Program-made: the position numbers and the translations under genes
In this document: one piece after another, positions 53,408-64,000 of the stretch
Layout of the letters: every line of letters begins with the position of its first letter
Numbering within the stretch: position 1 is the stretch's first letter
The notes under the pieces: generated by a model
Told to the model about the DNA's origin: nothing
The model's input: only the letters and a program-made list of their open reading frames with translations
The model's database searches: none
From: Actinomyces johnsonii
Lineage (GTDB): Bacteria; Actinomycetota; Actinomycetes; Actinomycetales; Actinomycetaceae
Length of the DNA stretch: 64,000 nucleotides
Reading direction: 5' to 3'
Assembly: GCF_006546835.1 (NCBI RefSeq)
Contig: NZ_VICB01000004.1
Location: forward strand, 403,132 to 467,131

Positions 53408-54714
53408 CCACACAGGCAAGAACCCTCTCAGAAGCACCGGCTCCCACCACCGACAGCACCGACCCTGCCGCCGGTGCGGCCAGCGGTGACGGTTCGGCCA
53501 ATGCCAACTGGCTGAACCGCTACACCGACGCCGTCATGAATACTTTCGGCGCTCCCGGCCGGGTGCTGGTCCGAGGCCGGGGCGCCCGCGTTTGGGACGC
53601 CGACGGCAAGGAGTACACCGACCTCCTGGCCGGGATCGCCGTCAACTGCCTGGGCCATGCCCACCCCGCGATCGTCGAAGCCGTGACCGACCAGCTCAAC
53701 ACCCTCGGCCACGTCTCGAACTTCTTCACCACTCCCGCCCAGGTCCGTCTCGCCGAGGAGCTCATCTCTCTGACCTTCCCGGGGCCGGCCGCACGCGAGT
53801 CCCGGGTCTTCCTGGCCAACTCCGGGACTGAGGCCAACGAGGCCGCCTTCAAAATCGCCCGCCGCCACGGCGGCAGCAGCCGCCCTCGCGTCCTGGCGCT
53901 CCAGGATGCCTTCCACGGGCGGACCATGGGCGCCCTGGCCCTGACCTACAAAGCCGCCTACCGAGAGCCCTTCGAGCCACTGCCCGGCGGGGTCGAGTTC
54001 ATCCCGGCCGGGGATGTCGGGGCACTGCGCAACGCACTGGGGCCGGACGTGGCCGCACTCATCGTCGAGCCTATCCAGGGCGAGGCCGGGGTCCGCGAGC
54101 TGCCCGCCGGGTACCTGGAGGCCGCCCGAGAGCTGACCAAGGCCGTCGGCGCTCTGCTCATCATCGATGAGGTCCAGACCGGCATGGGGCGCTCCGGCGC
54201 CTGGATGGCGCACCATCTGATAGCCCCCGGCGTCGTCCCCGACGTCGTCACCTTCGCCAAGGGGCTGGGCGGCGGCATCCCCATCGGCGCAGTCGTCGCC
54301 ACCGGCGAGGCCGCGACCCTCCTAGGACCCGGTCAGCACGGCACCACCTTCGGCGGCAACCCAGTGGCCTGCGCCGCCGCTCTGGCCGTCATCGAGACCA
54401 TCGGCAGTCAGGACCTGCTCGGCCGGGTCGAGAGGCTCGGCTCCGCCTGGGCCCGGGACCTCGCGGCCGTCGACGGCGTCGACCAGGTACGCGGCCGAGG
54501 CCTGCTAATCGGCATCGGACTGGCAGAGGGCCTCCCGCCCGCAGGCGAGATTGCTGCCGCTCTGGCTGCTCGCGGCTTCATCGTCAACGCGCCGCGTCCC
54601 GACACGATTCGTCTGGCGCCGCCCTTCATCCTGTCCGACGACGACGCCCGAGCCTTCACCACCGCCTTGTCCGAGGTCCTCACTCGGGCACTGTCAGAGA
54701 AGGCCGACTCATGA
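53404..54714 (+). CDS. argD: Acetylornithine aminotransferase
   Basis: PLP enzyme making N-acetylornithine. 436 residues with a ~35 residue variable N-tail. [16 protein letters not shown] [72 protein letters not shown], and [14 protein letters not shown] (PLP lysine). Immediately followed by argR; argF is absent from this usual place. Confidence 0.96.
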   Translation: MTTQARTLSEAPAPTTDSTDPAAGAASGDGSANANWLNRYTDAVMNTFGAPGRVLVRGRGARVWDADGKEYTDLLAGIAVNCLGHAHPAIVEAVTDQLNTLGHVSNFFTTPAQVRLAEELISLTFPGPAARESRVFLANSGTEANEAAFKIARRHGGSSRPRVLALQDAFHGRTMGALALTYKAAYREPFEPLPGGVEFIPAGDVGALRNALGPDVAALIVEPIQGEAGVRELPAGYLEAARELTKAVGALLIIDEVQTGMGRSGAWMAHHLIAPGVVPDVVTFAKGLGGGIPIGAVVATGEAATLLGPGQHGTTFGGNPVACAAALAVIETIGSQDLLGRVERLGSAWARDLAAVDGVDQVRGRGLLIGIGLAEGLPPAGEIAAALAARGFIVNAPRPDTIRLAPPFILSDDDARAFTTALSEVLTRALSEKADS

Positions 54715-55298
54715 GCGCCACCACCGAGGCCACTACCCAGCGTGATCTGGCGGCAACGGCCCCAGTGGTGCCCTCCACCAAGACCGCCCGGCACGCCAGC
54801 ATCGTCCAGATCCTCTCCCGTGAGCGCATCCGCTCCCAGGCCCAGCTGCGCAAGGCCCTGGCTCAGCGCGGCATCAGCACCACCCAGGCCACACTCTCGC
54901 GGGACCTGGTGGAGTTGCGGGCCACGAAGATCCGCGCTCCGGGCGGAGAACTCATCTACTCGATGCCCGAGGCGGGCGTTCCCAGACAGATTCACGCCGG
55001 AGGCTTCACCACGGAGGAGACCGACGACTCCCTGCCGGCCCACACGACTCCCCGCCTGACCCGATGGTGCGCCGAGCTGCTCGTCACCGCCGAGTGGGCA
55101 GGCCCCCAGGTGGTGCTGAGAACCCCGGCCGGAGCCGCACAGCTGCTCGCCGGAGCCGTCGACGACGCGATGATGCCCGGGGTCCTGGGCTGCATCGCCG
55201 GAGACGACACCGTCCTGGTCATCACCCGCAGCAGCCAGGTCGCCGCCGACGTGGCCGGTCACCTGCTTGCGCTGGCCGACCCCTCGACCCGATCCTGA
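54711..55298 (+). CDS. argR: Arginine repressor ArgR
   Basis: 195 residues. N-terminal winged helix about 20-90 ([26 protein letters not shown]... [10 protein letters not shown]) and C-terminal oligomerisation/arginine-binding domain with [24 protein letters not shown]. Overlaps argD by 4 bp. Expected to repress the arg genes around it when arginine is plentiful. Confidence 0.95.
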   Translation: MSATTEATTQRDLAATAPVVPSTKTARHASIVQILSRERIRSQAQLRKALAQRGISTTQATLSRDLVELRATKIRAPGGELIYSMPEAGVPRQIHAGGFTTEETDDSLPAHTTPRLTRWCAELLVTAEWAGPQVVLRTPAGAAQLLAGAVDDAMMPGVLGCIAGDDTVLVITRSSQVAADVAGHLLALADPSTRS

Positions 55299-55368
55299 AC
55301 CATTCCCAACGCCCCTCGTCCCCTCATCACCGGTTCATCAGTGTCACCGCGAAGAGAAGAGATATCCC

Positions 55369-56592
55369 ATGAGTACCCACAAGGACCGTGTCGTCCTGGC
55401 CTACTCCGGAGGCCTGGACACGTCTGTCGCCATCGGCTGGATCGGTGAGGCCACCGGCCGAGAGGTCGTCGCCGTCGCCGTCGATGTCGGCCAGGGCGGC
55501 GAGGACCTTGAGGTAATCCGTCAGCGAGCCCTCGACTGCGGTGCCGTCGAGGCCTATGTGACCGACGCACGAGATGAGTTCGCCAACGACTACTGCATGC
55601 CCGCCCTCAAGGCCAACGCCCTCTACGAGGGAACCTATCCGCTCGTCTCCGCGCTCTCCCGCCCCGTCATCGCCCGCCACCTGGTCAAGGCCGCCCGCGA
55701 GTTCGGCGCCCGCACTGTGGCGCACGGCTGCACCGGCAAGGGCAACGACCAGGTCCGCTTCGAGGTCTCCATCACCTCGATGGCCCCTGACATGGACTGC
55801 ATCTCCCCGGTGCGAGACTTGGCGCTGACTCGCGACGTCGCCATCGACTACGCCGAGAAGCACAACCTGCCGATCGAGACCACCAAGCACAACCCGTTCT
55901 CTATCGACCAGAACGTCTGGGGGCGCGCCATCGAGACCGGCTTCCTGGAGGATTTGTGGAACGCCCCCACCAAGGACGTCTACGTCTACACCGATGACCC
56001 CGCCTACCCGCCCCTGCCCGACGAGGTGATCATTTCCTTCAAGGAGGGCGTCCCGGTGGCAATCGACGGCCGTGACGTCAGCCCGCTGGAGGCCATCCAA
56101 GAGCTCAACCGCAGGGCCGGGGCACAGGGCGTGGGCCGCATCGACACAGTGGAGGACCGGCTCGTGGGCATCAAATCCCGCGAGATTTACGAGGCCCCCG
56201 GGGCGGTGACCCTCATCGAGGCGCATCAGGCGCTCGAGGCCGTCACCCTGGAGCGCATGCAGCGCCGCTACAAGCGGAGTATGGAGCAGACCTGGGCCGA
56301 GCTCATCTACGAGGCGCAGTGGTACTCCCCGCTCAAGCGCTCCATGGATGCCTTCATCGAGGATACCCAGCGCTACGTCAGCGGCGACATCCGCATGGTC
56401 CTGCACGGCGGCCGGGCAACTGTCACCGGGCGCCGCTCCGAGACCGGCCTGTACGACTTCAACCTGGCCACCTACGAGAGCGGAGACACCTTCGACCAGT
56501 CCTCCTCCCGGGGGTTCATTGAGATCTACGGCATGCAGTCCAAGCTCGCCGCCGCTCGTGACGTGCGTGCCGGTAACGGCCAGGGATTCTGA
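55369..56592 (+). CDS. argG: Argininosuccinate synthase
   Basis: Joins citrulline and aspartate with ATP. 407 residues. [15 protein letters not shown] (ATP P-loop), [27 protein letters not shown] and [25 protein letters not shown] precedes the ATG; 70 bp separate it from argR. Length fits the actinobacterial type. Confidence 0.96.
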   Translation: MSTHKDRVVLAYSGGLDTSVAIGWIGEATGREVVAVAVDVGQGGEDLEVIRQRALDCGAVEAYVTDARDEFANDYCMPALKANALYEGTYPLVSALSRPVIARHLVKAAREFGARTVAHGCTGKGNDQVRFEVSITSMAPDMDCISPVRDLALTRDVAIDYAEKHNLPIETTKHNPFSIDQNVWGRAIETGFLEDLWNAPTKDVYVYTDDPAYPPLPDEVIISFKEGVPVAIDGRDVSPLEAIQELNRRAGAQGVGRIDTVEDRLVGIKSREIYEAPGAVTLIEAHQALEAVTLERMQRRYKRSMEQTWAELIYEAQWYSPLKRSMDAFIEDTQRYVSGDIRMVLHGGRATVTGRRSETGLYDFNLATYESGDTFDQSSSRGFIEIYGMQSKLAAARDVRAGNGQGF

Positions 56593-56673
56593 TCGGGGTC
56601 TCGACCGGGACGATGAGCGGCAATCCGCCTCGTCGCCAGCCTGCTCAGCGTCGTCGGTGAGGAGGAGACATGA

Positions 56674-56719
56674 CGAACCGGTTGCCACCGCCTGCAGCAG
56701 TGCGGTGGCAACCGGTTCG
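56674..56719. terminator. Bidirectional terminator between argG and the formate/nitrite transporter
   Basis: Perfect 18-bp inverted repeat CGAACCGGTTGCCACCGC and its complement around 10 nt, in the middle of the gap between convergent genes. Confidence 0.9.
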
Positions 56720-56787
56720 CTCGTTGTCCTGTCGTGGCGGACGGACGGGCCGACTGATGGCCGGAGGACGTCTACCTCGGTCTCGGT

Positions 56788-59440
<2,653 letters not shown>

Positions 59441-59461
59441 GCGAGCTCGCAAGGACGACTG

Positions 59462-60118
59462 ATGAGGGCGCCTGCGGTGGAACTGAGTCCCGAGGCCGTC
59501 TCACTCCTGAGCCGCGACAGCCTGGAGGTGGCCCCGGCGCTGCTGGGCGCCGTCATCGCTGTCGCCTGTCCGGAGGGGAGCGTCGCGATCCGCCTGACCG
59601 AGGTGGAGGCCTATCGGGGCGAGGAAGACCCCGGTTCCCACGCCTTCCGAGGGCTCACAGCGCGCAACGCCTCCATGTTCGAGGCCGGCGGTTGCATTTA
59701 CGTCTACTTCACCTATGGCATGCACCACTGCCTCAACATCGTCACCGGACCGGCGGGAATCTCGCGAGCGGTGCTCCTGCGAGGGGGAGAGGTGGTGGAC
59801 GGCATCGAGCTGGCACGAACCCGTCGCCCCGCTGCGCGTACCGATCGCGACTTGGCCCGTGGACCGGCCCGGCTGTGCTCCGCGCTCGGGCTGGACCGAT
59901 CCGACGACGGCGAGCCGCTGGGCGGACCGGGATCACGTATCAGCCTGACGCTGCCGGAGTTGCAACGGGTGCCGGATGCTGAACGCATCCGGTGCGGGCC
60001 GCGCACCGGGGTCGCCGGCCCCGGGGGAGACGGAGAAGCCTTCCCGTGGCGCTTCTGGCTGGATGGAGAACCCACCGTCTCAACGTACCGGCCCGCCGTC
60101 ACCAGGCGACGCTCATAG
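59462..60118 (+). CDS. 3-methyladenine DNA glycosylase (AAG/MPG family)
   Basis: 218 residues. Excises alkylated purines. APALLGAVIAV, RLTEVEAYRGEEDPGSHAFRG (catalytic Glu in EVEAY), YVYFTYGMHHCLNIVT and RGPARLCSALGL are all family motifs. ATG 59462 follows argH by 21 bp. argH-glycosylase-tyrS is a conserved actinobacterial order; here four extra genes precede tyrS. Confidence 0.94.
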   Translation: MRAPAVELSPEAVSLLSRDSLEVAPALLGAVIAVACPEGSVAIRLTEVEAYRGEEDPGSHAFRGLTARNASMFEAGGCIYVYFTYGMHHCLNIVTGPAGISRAVLLRGGEVVDGIELARTRRPAARTDRDLARGPARLCSALGLDRSDDGEPLGGPGSRISLTLPELQRVPDAERIRCGPRTGVAGPGGDGEAFPWRFWLDGEPTVSTYRPAVTRRRS

Positions 60119-60192
60119 GACTGAACTTCACCGAGCCTCACGGCCGTTAAACACCCAGCTTGCCAGAGCCTCGCCCATCCGCTAATAATAGG

Positions 60193-60222
60193 TACACAGA
60201 TTATCGCTACACAGACTATTCG
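60193..60222 (+). repeat. Tandem 15-bp direct repeat upstream of the SRPBCC/MarR genes
   Basis: TACACAGATTATCGC directly followed by TACACAGACTATTCG, in an AT-rich spot 40 bp before the gene. Probably a regulator site, perhaps of the MarR protein encoded next. Confidence 0.6.
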
Positions 60223-60259
60223 TGTTGTGGACCCGCTGAGGGCGGAGGAAGGACAGGCC

Positions 60260-60685
60260 ATGTGGTCGACTGAGTGTCAACGGATAGTGGAGCTCCCGGT
60301 GGAAGTCCTGTGGGAGACTTGGATCAAAGTCCTCTCCGGTGAGATTGAGCTCCCAGAGGGAGACCGTTACGAACCGCGCGAGCCCGTAGGGCCCGGTGCA
60401 TCGATCGCGATGACACCGGCCGGGCAGGACAGCGTCGAGATCACGGTGACGCGCTGGGAACCCCCTCATGTCCAGGCCGACCGGGTCTCCTACAGGGGCG
60501 TGGAGCTGACCTTCACGCACTCCTTCATATCTGAGCAGACACAGGGGAAGAGCGTCGTGACTACCCGCCTCGACATCGACGGGCCCGGAGCCGATGACGC
60601 AGGCCCGGTGATCGGCCCGAGAATCGCAGCAGACTTTCCGCAGGCCCTCGACTCACTCATCGCGGCTGCTAGGGTCGCCATGTGA
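60260..60685 (+). CDS. SRPBCC-like small protein
   Basis: 141 residues. VELPVEVLWETWIKVLSGE at the start and a C-terminal helix FPQALDSLIAAARVA, with beta strands such as ITVTRWEPPHVQADRVSYRG between, fit a START/polyketide-cyclase-like fold. ATG 60260 has GGAAGGA 6 nt upstream. Overlaps the MarR gene (ATGTGA), so both are made together. Confidence 0.65.
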   Translation: MWSTECQRIVELPVEVLWETWIKVLSGEIELPEGDRYEPREPVGPGASIAMTPAGQDSVEITVTRWEPPHVQADRVSYRGVELTFTHSFISEQTQGKSVVTTRLDIDGPGADDAGPVIGPRIAADFPQALDSLIAAARVAM

Positions 60686-61242
60686 GAACACGGTTCCAGG
60701 GGCCGGAGGCGAGCCCCGGCTTCCTCATGTGGAGGACCGCGCTGGCCTGGCAGCGCGACATCGCTGCCGCCCTGGAACCAGTTGGACTGACGCACTCCCA
60801 GTTCGTCCTCCTGTCCTGCACGCAGTGGCTCGAGGAGCAAGGGGACGGGGCCAGCCAGGTGATGATCGCGGCCCAAGCGGGAATGGACGTGAAAACCGCC
60901 AGCCAGGTGCTGCGCCGGTTGGAGCGGGCCGGCCTTGTCTCGCGTCAGCAGGATCCGAACGACGCCCGTGCCCGGATCGTGACAACGACAGCGGCAGGGC
61001 GAGATGTCGGGGCCCGGGCAACGCCTCTGGTGGAGGATGCCGATGAGGCGTACTTCGCCGCCGTGCCCCACCTGCGCGAGGCACTGCTGCGCGACGCCGG
61101 TGCCGTGGTGCGCAGCCCCACAGCGCACCGCAGCGAGGAGACCGATGCGTCCGTCGGCCGGAGTGTGAACCCCAGGCCCCCTGGTGACACAGCCGGTCCG
61201 ACCGAGGTGGCTGCTCCGTCAGGTTCTCACAGTGGCCGATGA
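60682..61242 (+). CDS. MarR-family transcriptional regulator
   Basis: 186 residues. GLTHSQFVLLSCTQWLEE, VMIAAQAGMDVKTASQVLRRLERAGLV and the wing QQDPNDARARIVTTTAAG define the winged helix. The last ~40 residues are polar and overlap the following gene by 59 bp in another frame. GTG start overlapping the SRPBCC stop. Confidence 0.85.
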   Translation: MRTRFQGPEASPGFLMWRTALAWQRDIAAALEPVGLTHSQFVLLSCTQWLEEQGDGASQVMIAAQAGMDVKTASQVLRRLERAGLVSRQQDPNDARARIVTTTAAGRDVGARATPLVEDADEAYFAAVPHLREALLRDAGAVVRSPTAHRSEETDASVGRSVNPRPPGDTAGPTEVAAPSGSHSGR

Positions 61243-61846
61243 CTACTGGAACCACAATGTCGCTTTTCACCGGCGCATTGTGCGGGACGCGGCGCGGCGC
61301 GGTGGTAGCGCGCTCGATGTCGGATGCGGCGACGGGCTCCTGCTCGCGCGCCTGACAGCGGTGTGCCGCTGCGTCGTCGGACTCGATCCTGACGAGCAAG
61401 CCGTTGCACGAGCGCGTCGTCGCCTGGAACAGATCCCGCAAGCCAAGATCCTGCTCGACGACGTCATGGACCCGGGTCTGCCCGAGCGCATCGGAACCTT
61501 CGAGACCGTCAGTTGCGTGGCAACCCTGCACCACCTCCCGCTGGAGCCAGCCCTGACGAGGCTGAGTGGGCTGGTGGCACCCGGTGGGCGACTCATCGTC
61601 GTCGGCCTGGCCGCCAATAAGAGCCCATGGGACTGGACGCTGTCTGCCCTCGCTGTCCTCCCACTGCGCGTGATCGGTGCGATGCACCGGGAGACCCCCG
61701 ATATCGGCGTCGTCACGAGCGCTCCAAGAGAGTCTCTCGACGAGATCCGCGCAGCGGCAACTCGGAGCCTTCCCGGGGCCAGGGTTCGACGGCGCTTCTA
61801 CTACCGCTACACCCTCATCTGGGACCGCCCCGTCAAGGACTCATGA
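61184..61846 (+). CDS. SAM-dependent methyltransferase
   Basis: 220 residues. SALDVGCGDGLLLARL binds SAM, VVGLDPDEQAV is motif II, and VSCVATLHHLPLEPAL and VAPGGRLIVVGL are the later motifs of class I enzymes. GTG start inside the MarR gene's 3' end. Substrate unknown. Confidence 0.87.
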   Translation: MTQPVRPRWLLRQVLTVADDYWNHNVAFHRRIVRDAARRGGSALDVGCGDGLLLARLTAVCRCVVGLDPDEQAVARARRRLEQIPQAKILLDDVMDPGLPERIGTFETVSCVATLHHLPLEPALTRLSGLVAPGGRLIVVGLAANKSPWDWTLSALAVLPLRVIGAMHRETPDIGVVTSAPRESLDEIRAAATRSLPGARVRRRFYYRYTLIWDRPVKDS

Positions 61847-62240
61847 ACGTTCCCCGTATTTCGCTCGGATCTCGCCAGATACACCGATCCCCATACGCAC
61901 CCGTACGAGCTGCTGCGCTCCGAGCTCGGCGAAATCGAGCCCTGGTCCGCCGAGCTGATGAGGCTTCCCGGCTTCGGCCCGGAGAGGGTCGATCTCGTCG
62001 CCCTCATGGTCTACGACTGCCCCCGGTTCATCTTTGATGCCTACGCCAGGCGCCTACTTCGTCAAGCCGGCTATGAGATGGGGCGGGGTTATGAGGACGC
62101 TCGTCGTGCTCACGAAGCAGCGATGACCGGCAGCGGCCTCGGCATCGACCGGCACAAGGACTTCAACGGACTGATCATCGCCGTCTGCCAACGCGCGCGT
62201 GCAGCGGGCGGTCGGCGTGACAACGACGCCGGTCTGATGC
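61847..62240 (+). pseudogene. Remnant of an endonuclease III-like (HhH-GPD) gene
   Basis: The frame following the methyltransferase stop reads ELMRLPGFGPERVDLVALMVY and FIFDAYARRLLRQAGYEM, the helix-hairpin-helix and catalytic-Asp region of endonuclease III-like glycosylases. The N-terminal half is lacking and no start codon with a ribosome-binding site precedes it. The usual [4Fe-4S] cysteines are absent; after about 62240 the sequence runs on without similarity into the tyrS leader. A decayed or truncated gene is the simplest reading. Confidence 0.6.
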
Positions 62241-62369
62241 GACCGCATCGTGGAAGCTGGGCCGGGACATGGCAGACTATCCGCGCCGGAGGTTTCAACC
62301 GGCCCCGGGCGCGACGTGCCGGGACAACGCGTGCAGGACGCACGACGACCCATGGAAGGCGACTGGACA

Positions 62370-63650
62370 GTGACGGACATCCTGGACGAACTGCAGTGGC
62401 GCGGGCTCATTGCCCAGCACACGGACATCGATGCGCTGCGCGCCGCGTTGGCCGATGAAACCGTCACCTTCTATTGCGGGTTCGACCCCACGGCACCGAG
62501 TCTCCACCACGGCCACCTCGTGGCCGTCAAGGTGATGCGCCACCTTCAGCTCGCCGGACACCGCCCTCTCGCACTCGTGGGCGGAGCGACCGGGCTCATC
62601 GGCGACCCGCGCGCCAAGGGCGAGCGCACTCTCAACACGAAGGACGTCGTGGCCGGATGGGCTGCCGACCTGCAGGAGCAGCTCGAGAACCTTCTCGACT
62701 TCAGCGGGGACAACCCGGCGCGGATCGTCAACAACCTGGACTGGACCCAGGCGATGAGCGCCATTGACTTCCTGCGGGACCTGGGCAAGCACTTCCGCAT
62801 GGGCACCATGCTCTCCAAGGACATCGTCGCACGCCGCCTGGCCAGTGAGGAGGGCATCTCCTACACCGAGTTCAGCTACCAAGTCCTCCAGGCCAACGAC
62901 TACCTCGAGCTCTACCGGCGCTACGGCTGCACCCTGGAAGTGGGTGGCAACGACCAGTGGGGCAACCTCGTGGGCGGGATGGACCTCATCCACAAGGTCG
63001 AGGGCGCCTCGGTCCACGTCATGACCAACCCGCTCATCACCAAGGCCGATGGCACCAAGTTCGGCAAATCCGAGGGTGGGGCGATCTGGCTCAACCCCGA
63101 GATGCTCAGCCCCTACGCCTTCTACCAGTTCTGGCTACAGGTCGACGATGCCGACGTGGCGCGCTTCCTCAAGGTCTTCACCTTCCTGGAGCGCGAGGAG
63201 ATCGAGCGCCTCGAGGCGGTTACCGCCGAGAACCCCAAGGCGCGCGAGGCCCAGCGAGCCCTCGCCCATGAGGTGACGACGTGGGTCCATGGAGCCGAGG
63301 CCACGGCACAGGCCGAGGCGGCGACCGCGGCCCTGTGGGGACGCGGGGATCTCGCAGACATCGACGAAGCGACAATCCTGGCCGCAACGGCGGACCTCGC
63401 CTCCGGCGACGTGGTGACGGGCGAGACCACGATCGTGGATCTGCTCGTCAGTACCCAGTTGGAGCGGGGGCGTAACGCCGCCCGCAAAACCATCGCCGGA
63501 GGCGGGGCCTACCTCAATAACGTCAAGGTGGAGGACGACGCCACGGTGATCGGTCCCGAGCACCTGCTCGCCGGGGGAGTGGTCCTGGTGCGCAAGGGAA
63601 GGCGCAACTTGGCAGTTGGTCGATCGGCTCAGTTCCCTTCAAAGATATAG
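62370..63650 (+). CDS. tyrS: Tyrosyl-tRNA synthetase
   Basis: 426 residues from GTG 62370, preceded by GGAAGG; ATG 62352 is an alternative. Class I features: [16 protein letters not shown] (HIGH-type), [10 protein letters not shown], and KFGKSEGG (KMSKS-type). The C-terminal S4 RNA-binding domain is visible ([15 protein letters not shown]... [19 protein letters not shown]). No T-box upstream. Final protein gene of the window. Confidence 0.96.
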   Translation: MTDILDELQWRGLIAQHTDIDALRAALADETVTFYCGFDPTAPSLHHGHLVAVKVMRHLQLAGHRPLALVGGATGLIGDPRAKGERTLNTKDVVAGWAADLQEQLENLLDFSGDNPARIVNNLDWTQAMSAIDFLRDLGKHFRMGTMLSKDIVARRLASEEGISYTEFSYQVLQANDYLELYRRYGCTLEVGGNDQWGNLVGGMDLIHKVEGASVHVMTNPLITKADGTKFGKSEGGAIWLNPEMLSPYAFYQFWLQVDDADVARFLKVFTFLEREEIERLEAVTAENPKAREAQRALAHEVTTWVHGAEATAQAEAATAALWGRGDLADIDEATILAATADLASGDVVTGETTIVDLLVSTQLERGRNAARKTIAGGGAYLNNVKVEDDATVIGPEHLLAGGVVLVRKGRRNLAVGRSAQFPSKI

Positions 63651-63671
63651 TCCGATTTTCGACCGAGCTGA

Positions 63672-63705
63672 CGCGGTGACGGCCTCTGTGGGCACCGTCA
63701 CCGCG
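63672..63705 (+). terminator. Terminator after tyrS
   Basis: CGCGGTGACGG and its perfect complement form an 11-bp stem around 12 nt, followed by TTTGCGTTT. Confidence 0.88.
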
Positions 63706-63712
63706 TTTGCGT

Positions 63713-63741
63713 TTGACGGTCAACAGACCTGTGCGTAATGT
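63713..63741 (+). promoter_or_regulatory. rRNA operon promoter
   Basis: TTGACG (63713-63718), a 17-bp spacer and TAATGT (63736-63741): near-consensus, directly downstream of the tyrS terminator. Confidence 0.75.
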
Positions 63742-63748
63742 TCTCTCC

Positions 63749-64000
63749 GGCCCGGAACGAGGAGGACAAGTCCTCAAACCGACCGGGAGTTGAGAACTGA
63801 AGAGAACCGAAGGGGAGACGAGGGTCACCGAACCATCGTTTGACTCCAGATAATCGGATCGCTAAAGTTTCTCAGGCGCTTCTGGAAAGGAAAACGGAAG
63901 ACGAAAGTCTTTCGAAGAGTTTCCAGTGGGTGTGTTGTTTGAGAACTCGATAGTGTGTCATGTTTTTTATGCCATTTGGTTCTGGGGGGCTGTGCATGGC
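63749..64000 (+). ncRNA. Leader of a 16S-23S-5S rRNA operon (16S gene beyond window)
   Basis: No protein gene. CTGGAAA (63882-63888) pairs with TTTCCAG (63920-63926), enclosing small GAAA-loop hairpins, as in precursor-processing leaders. TGTTGTTTGAGAACTCGATAGTGTG (described in parts: the TTTGAGAACTC core is the boxA-like antitermination region typical of actinobacterial rrn leaders) lies at about 63934-63958. Confidence 0.75.

Overview
This is a high-GC (roughly 65-70% by eye) chromosomal segment from an actinobacterium. Gene content and synteny (infC-rpmI-rplT-trmH, pheST-argCJBD-R-G-H, 3-methyladenine glycosylase-tyrS) and many leaderless promoters suggest an oral-type Actinomyces or close relative. 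The species call is an inference. Most of the window is housekeeping DNA, interrupted by two accessory stretches.

Layout. 1-4.1 kb: the end of an unidentified gene, then a SAM-I riboswitch controlling metF-metE (methionine synthesis). 4.2-5.5 kb: hisD alone. 5.8-13.3 kb: a cell-surface polysaccharide locus: small membrane protein, processive GT2 synthase, membrane-anchored jelly-roll protein, UDP-GlcNAc 2-epimerase, DUF2334-type deacetylase and a glycoside-hydrolase-like lipoprotein. 13.3-17.7 kb: a RecQ-type helicase with a phosphoribosyltransferase-like tail, divergent from a Na+/H+ antiporter. 17.7-24.0 kb: hisC, hisB, a conserved unknown, a transmembrane Ser/Thr kinase on the opposite strand, then hisH-hisA. 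24.1-27.1 kb (minus): an accessory phospholipid operon of CDP-alcohol phosphatidyltransferase, CdsA paralogue and PlsC acyltransferase. 27.2-31.4 kb: an SseB-like protein, then infC (with an ATC start codon), rpmI, rplT and a SpoU rRNA methyltransferase.

31.4-45.5 kb is an accessory block separating the rRNA methyltransferase from pheST: macrolide-type glycosyltransferase, TetR, a polar amino-acid ABC importer preceded by a poly-cysteine leader peptide, VOC protein, WYL regulator, TetR, a 58-bp perfect palindrome in front of a quinone oxidoreductase, MarR, a small membrane protein, a tyrosine-phosphatase remnant, and a MerR-regulated drug-type ABC exporter. No transposase or integrase is seen.

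45.7-59.4 kb: pheS-pheT, a flavodoxin, and arginine biosynthesis argC-J-B-D-R-G, then a formate/nitrite transporter and argH. argF is missing from the cluster. 59.5-63.7 kb: alkylpurine glycosylase, a small SRPBCC/MarR/methyltransferase group, a remnant of an endonuclease III-like gene, and tyrS. The last 300 bp are the promoter and leader of an rRNA operon whose 16S gene begins beyond the window.

Regulation seen directly: a -10 hexamer (TANNNT-like) placed 6-8 nt before the start codon, with no ribosome-binding site, recurs at about a dozen genes and indicates leaderless mRNAs. Strong inverted-repeat terminators, mostly without U-tracts, close most operons.
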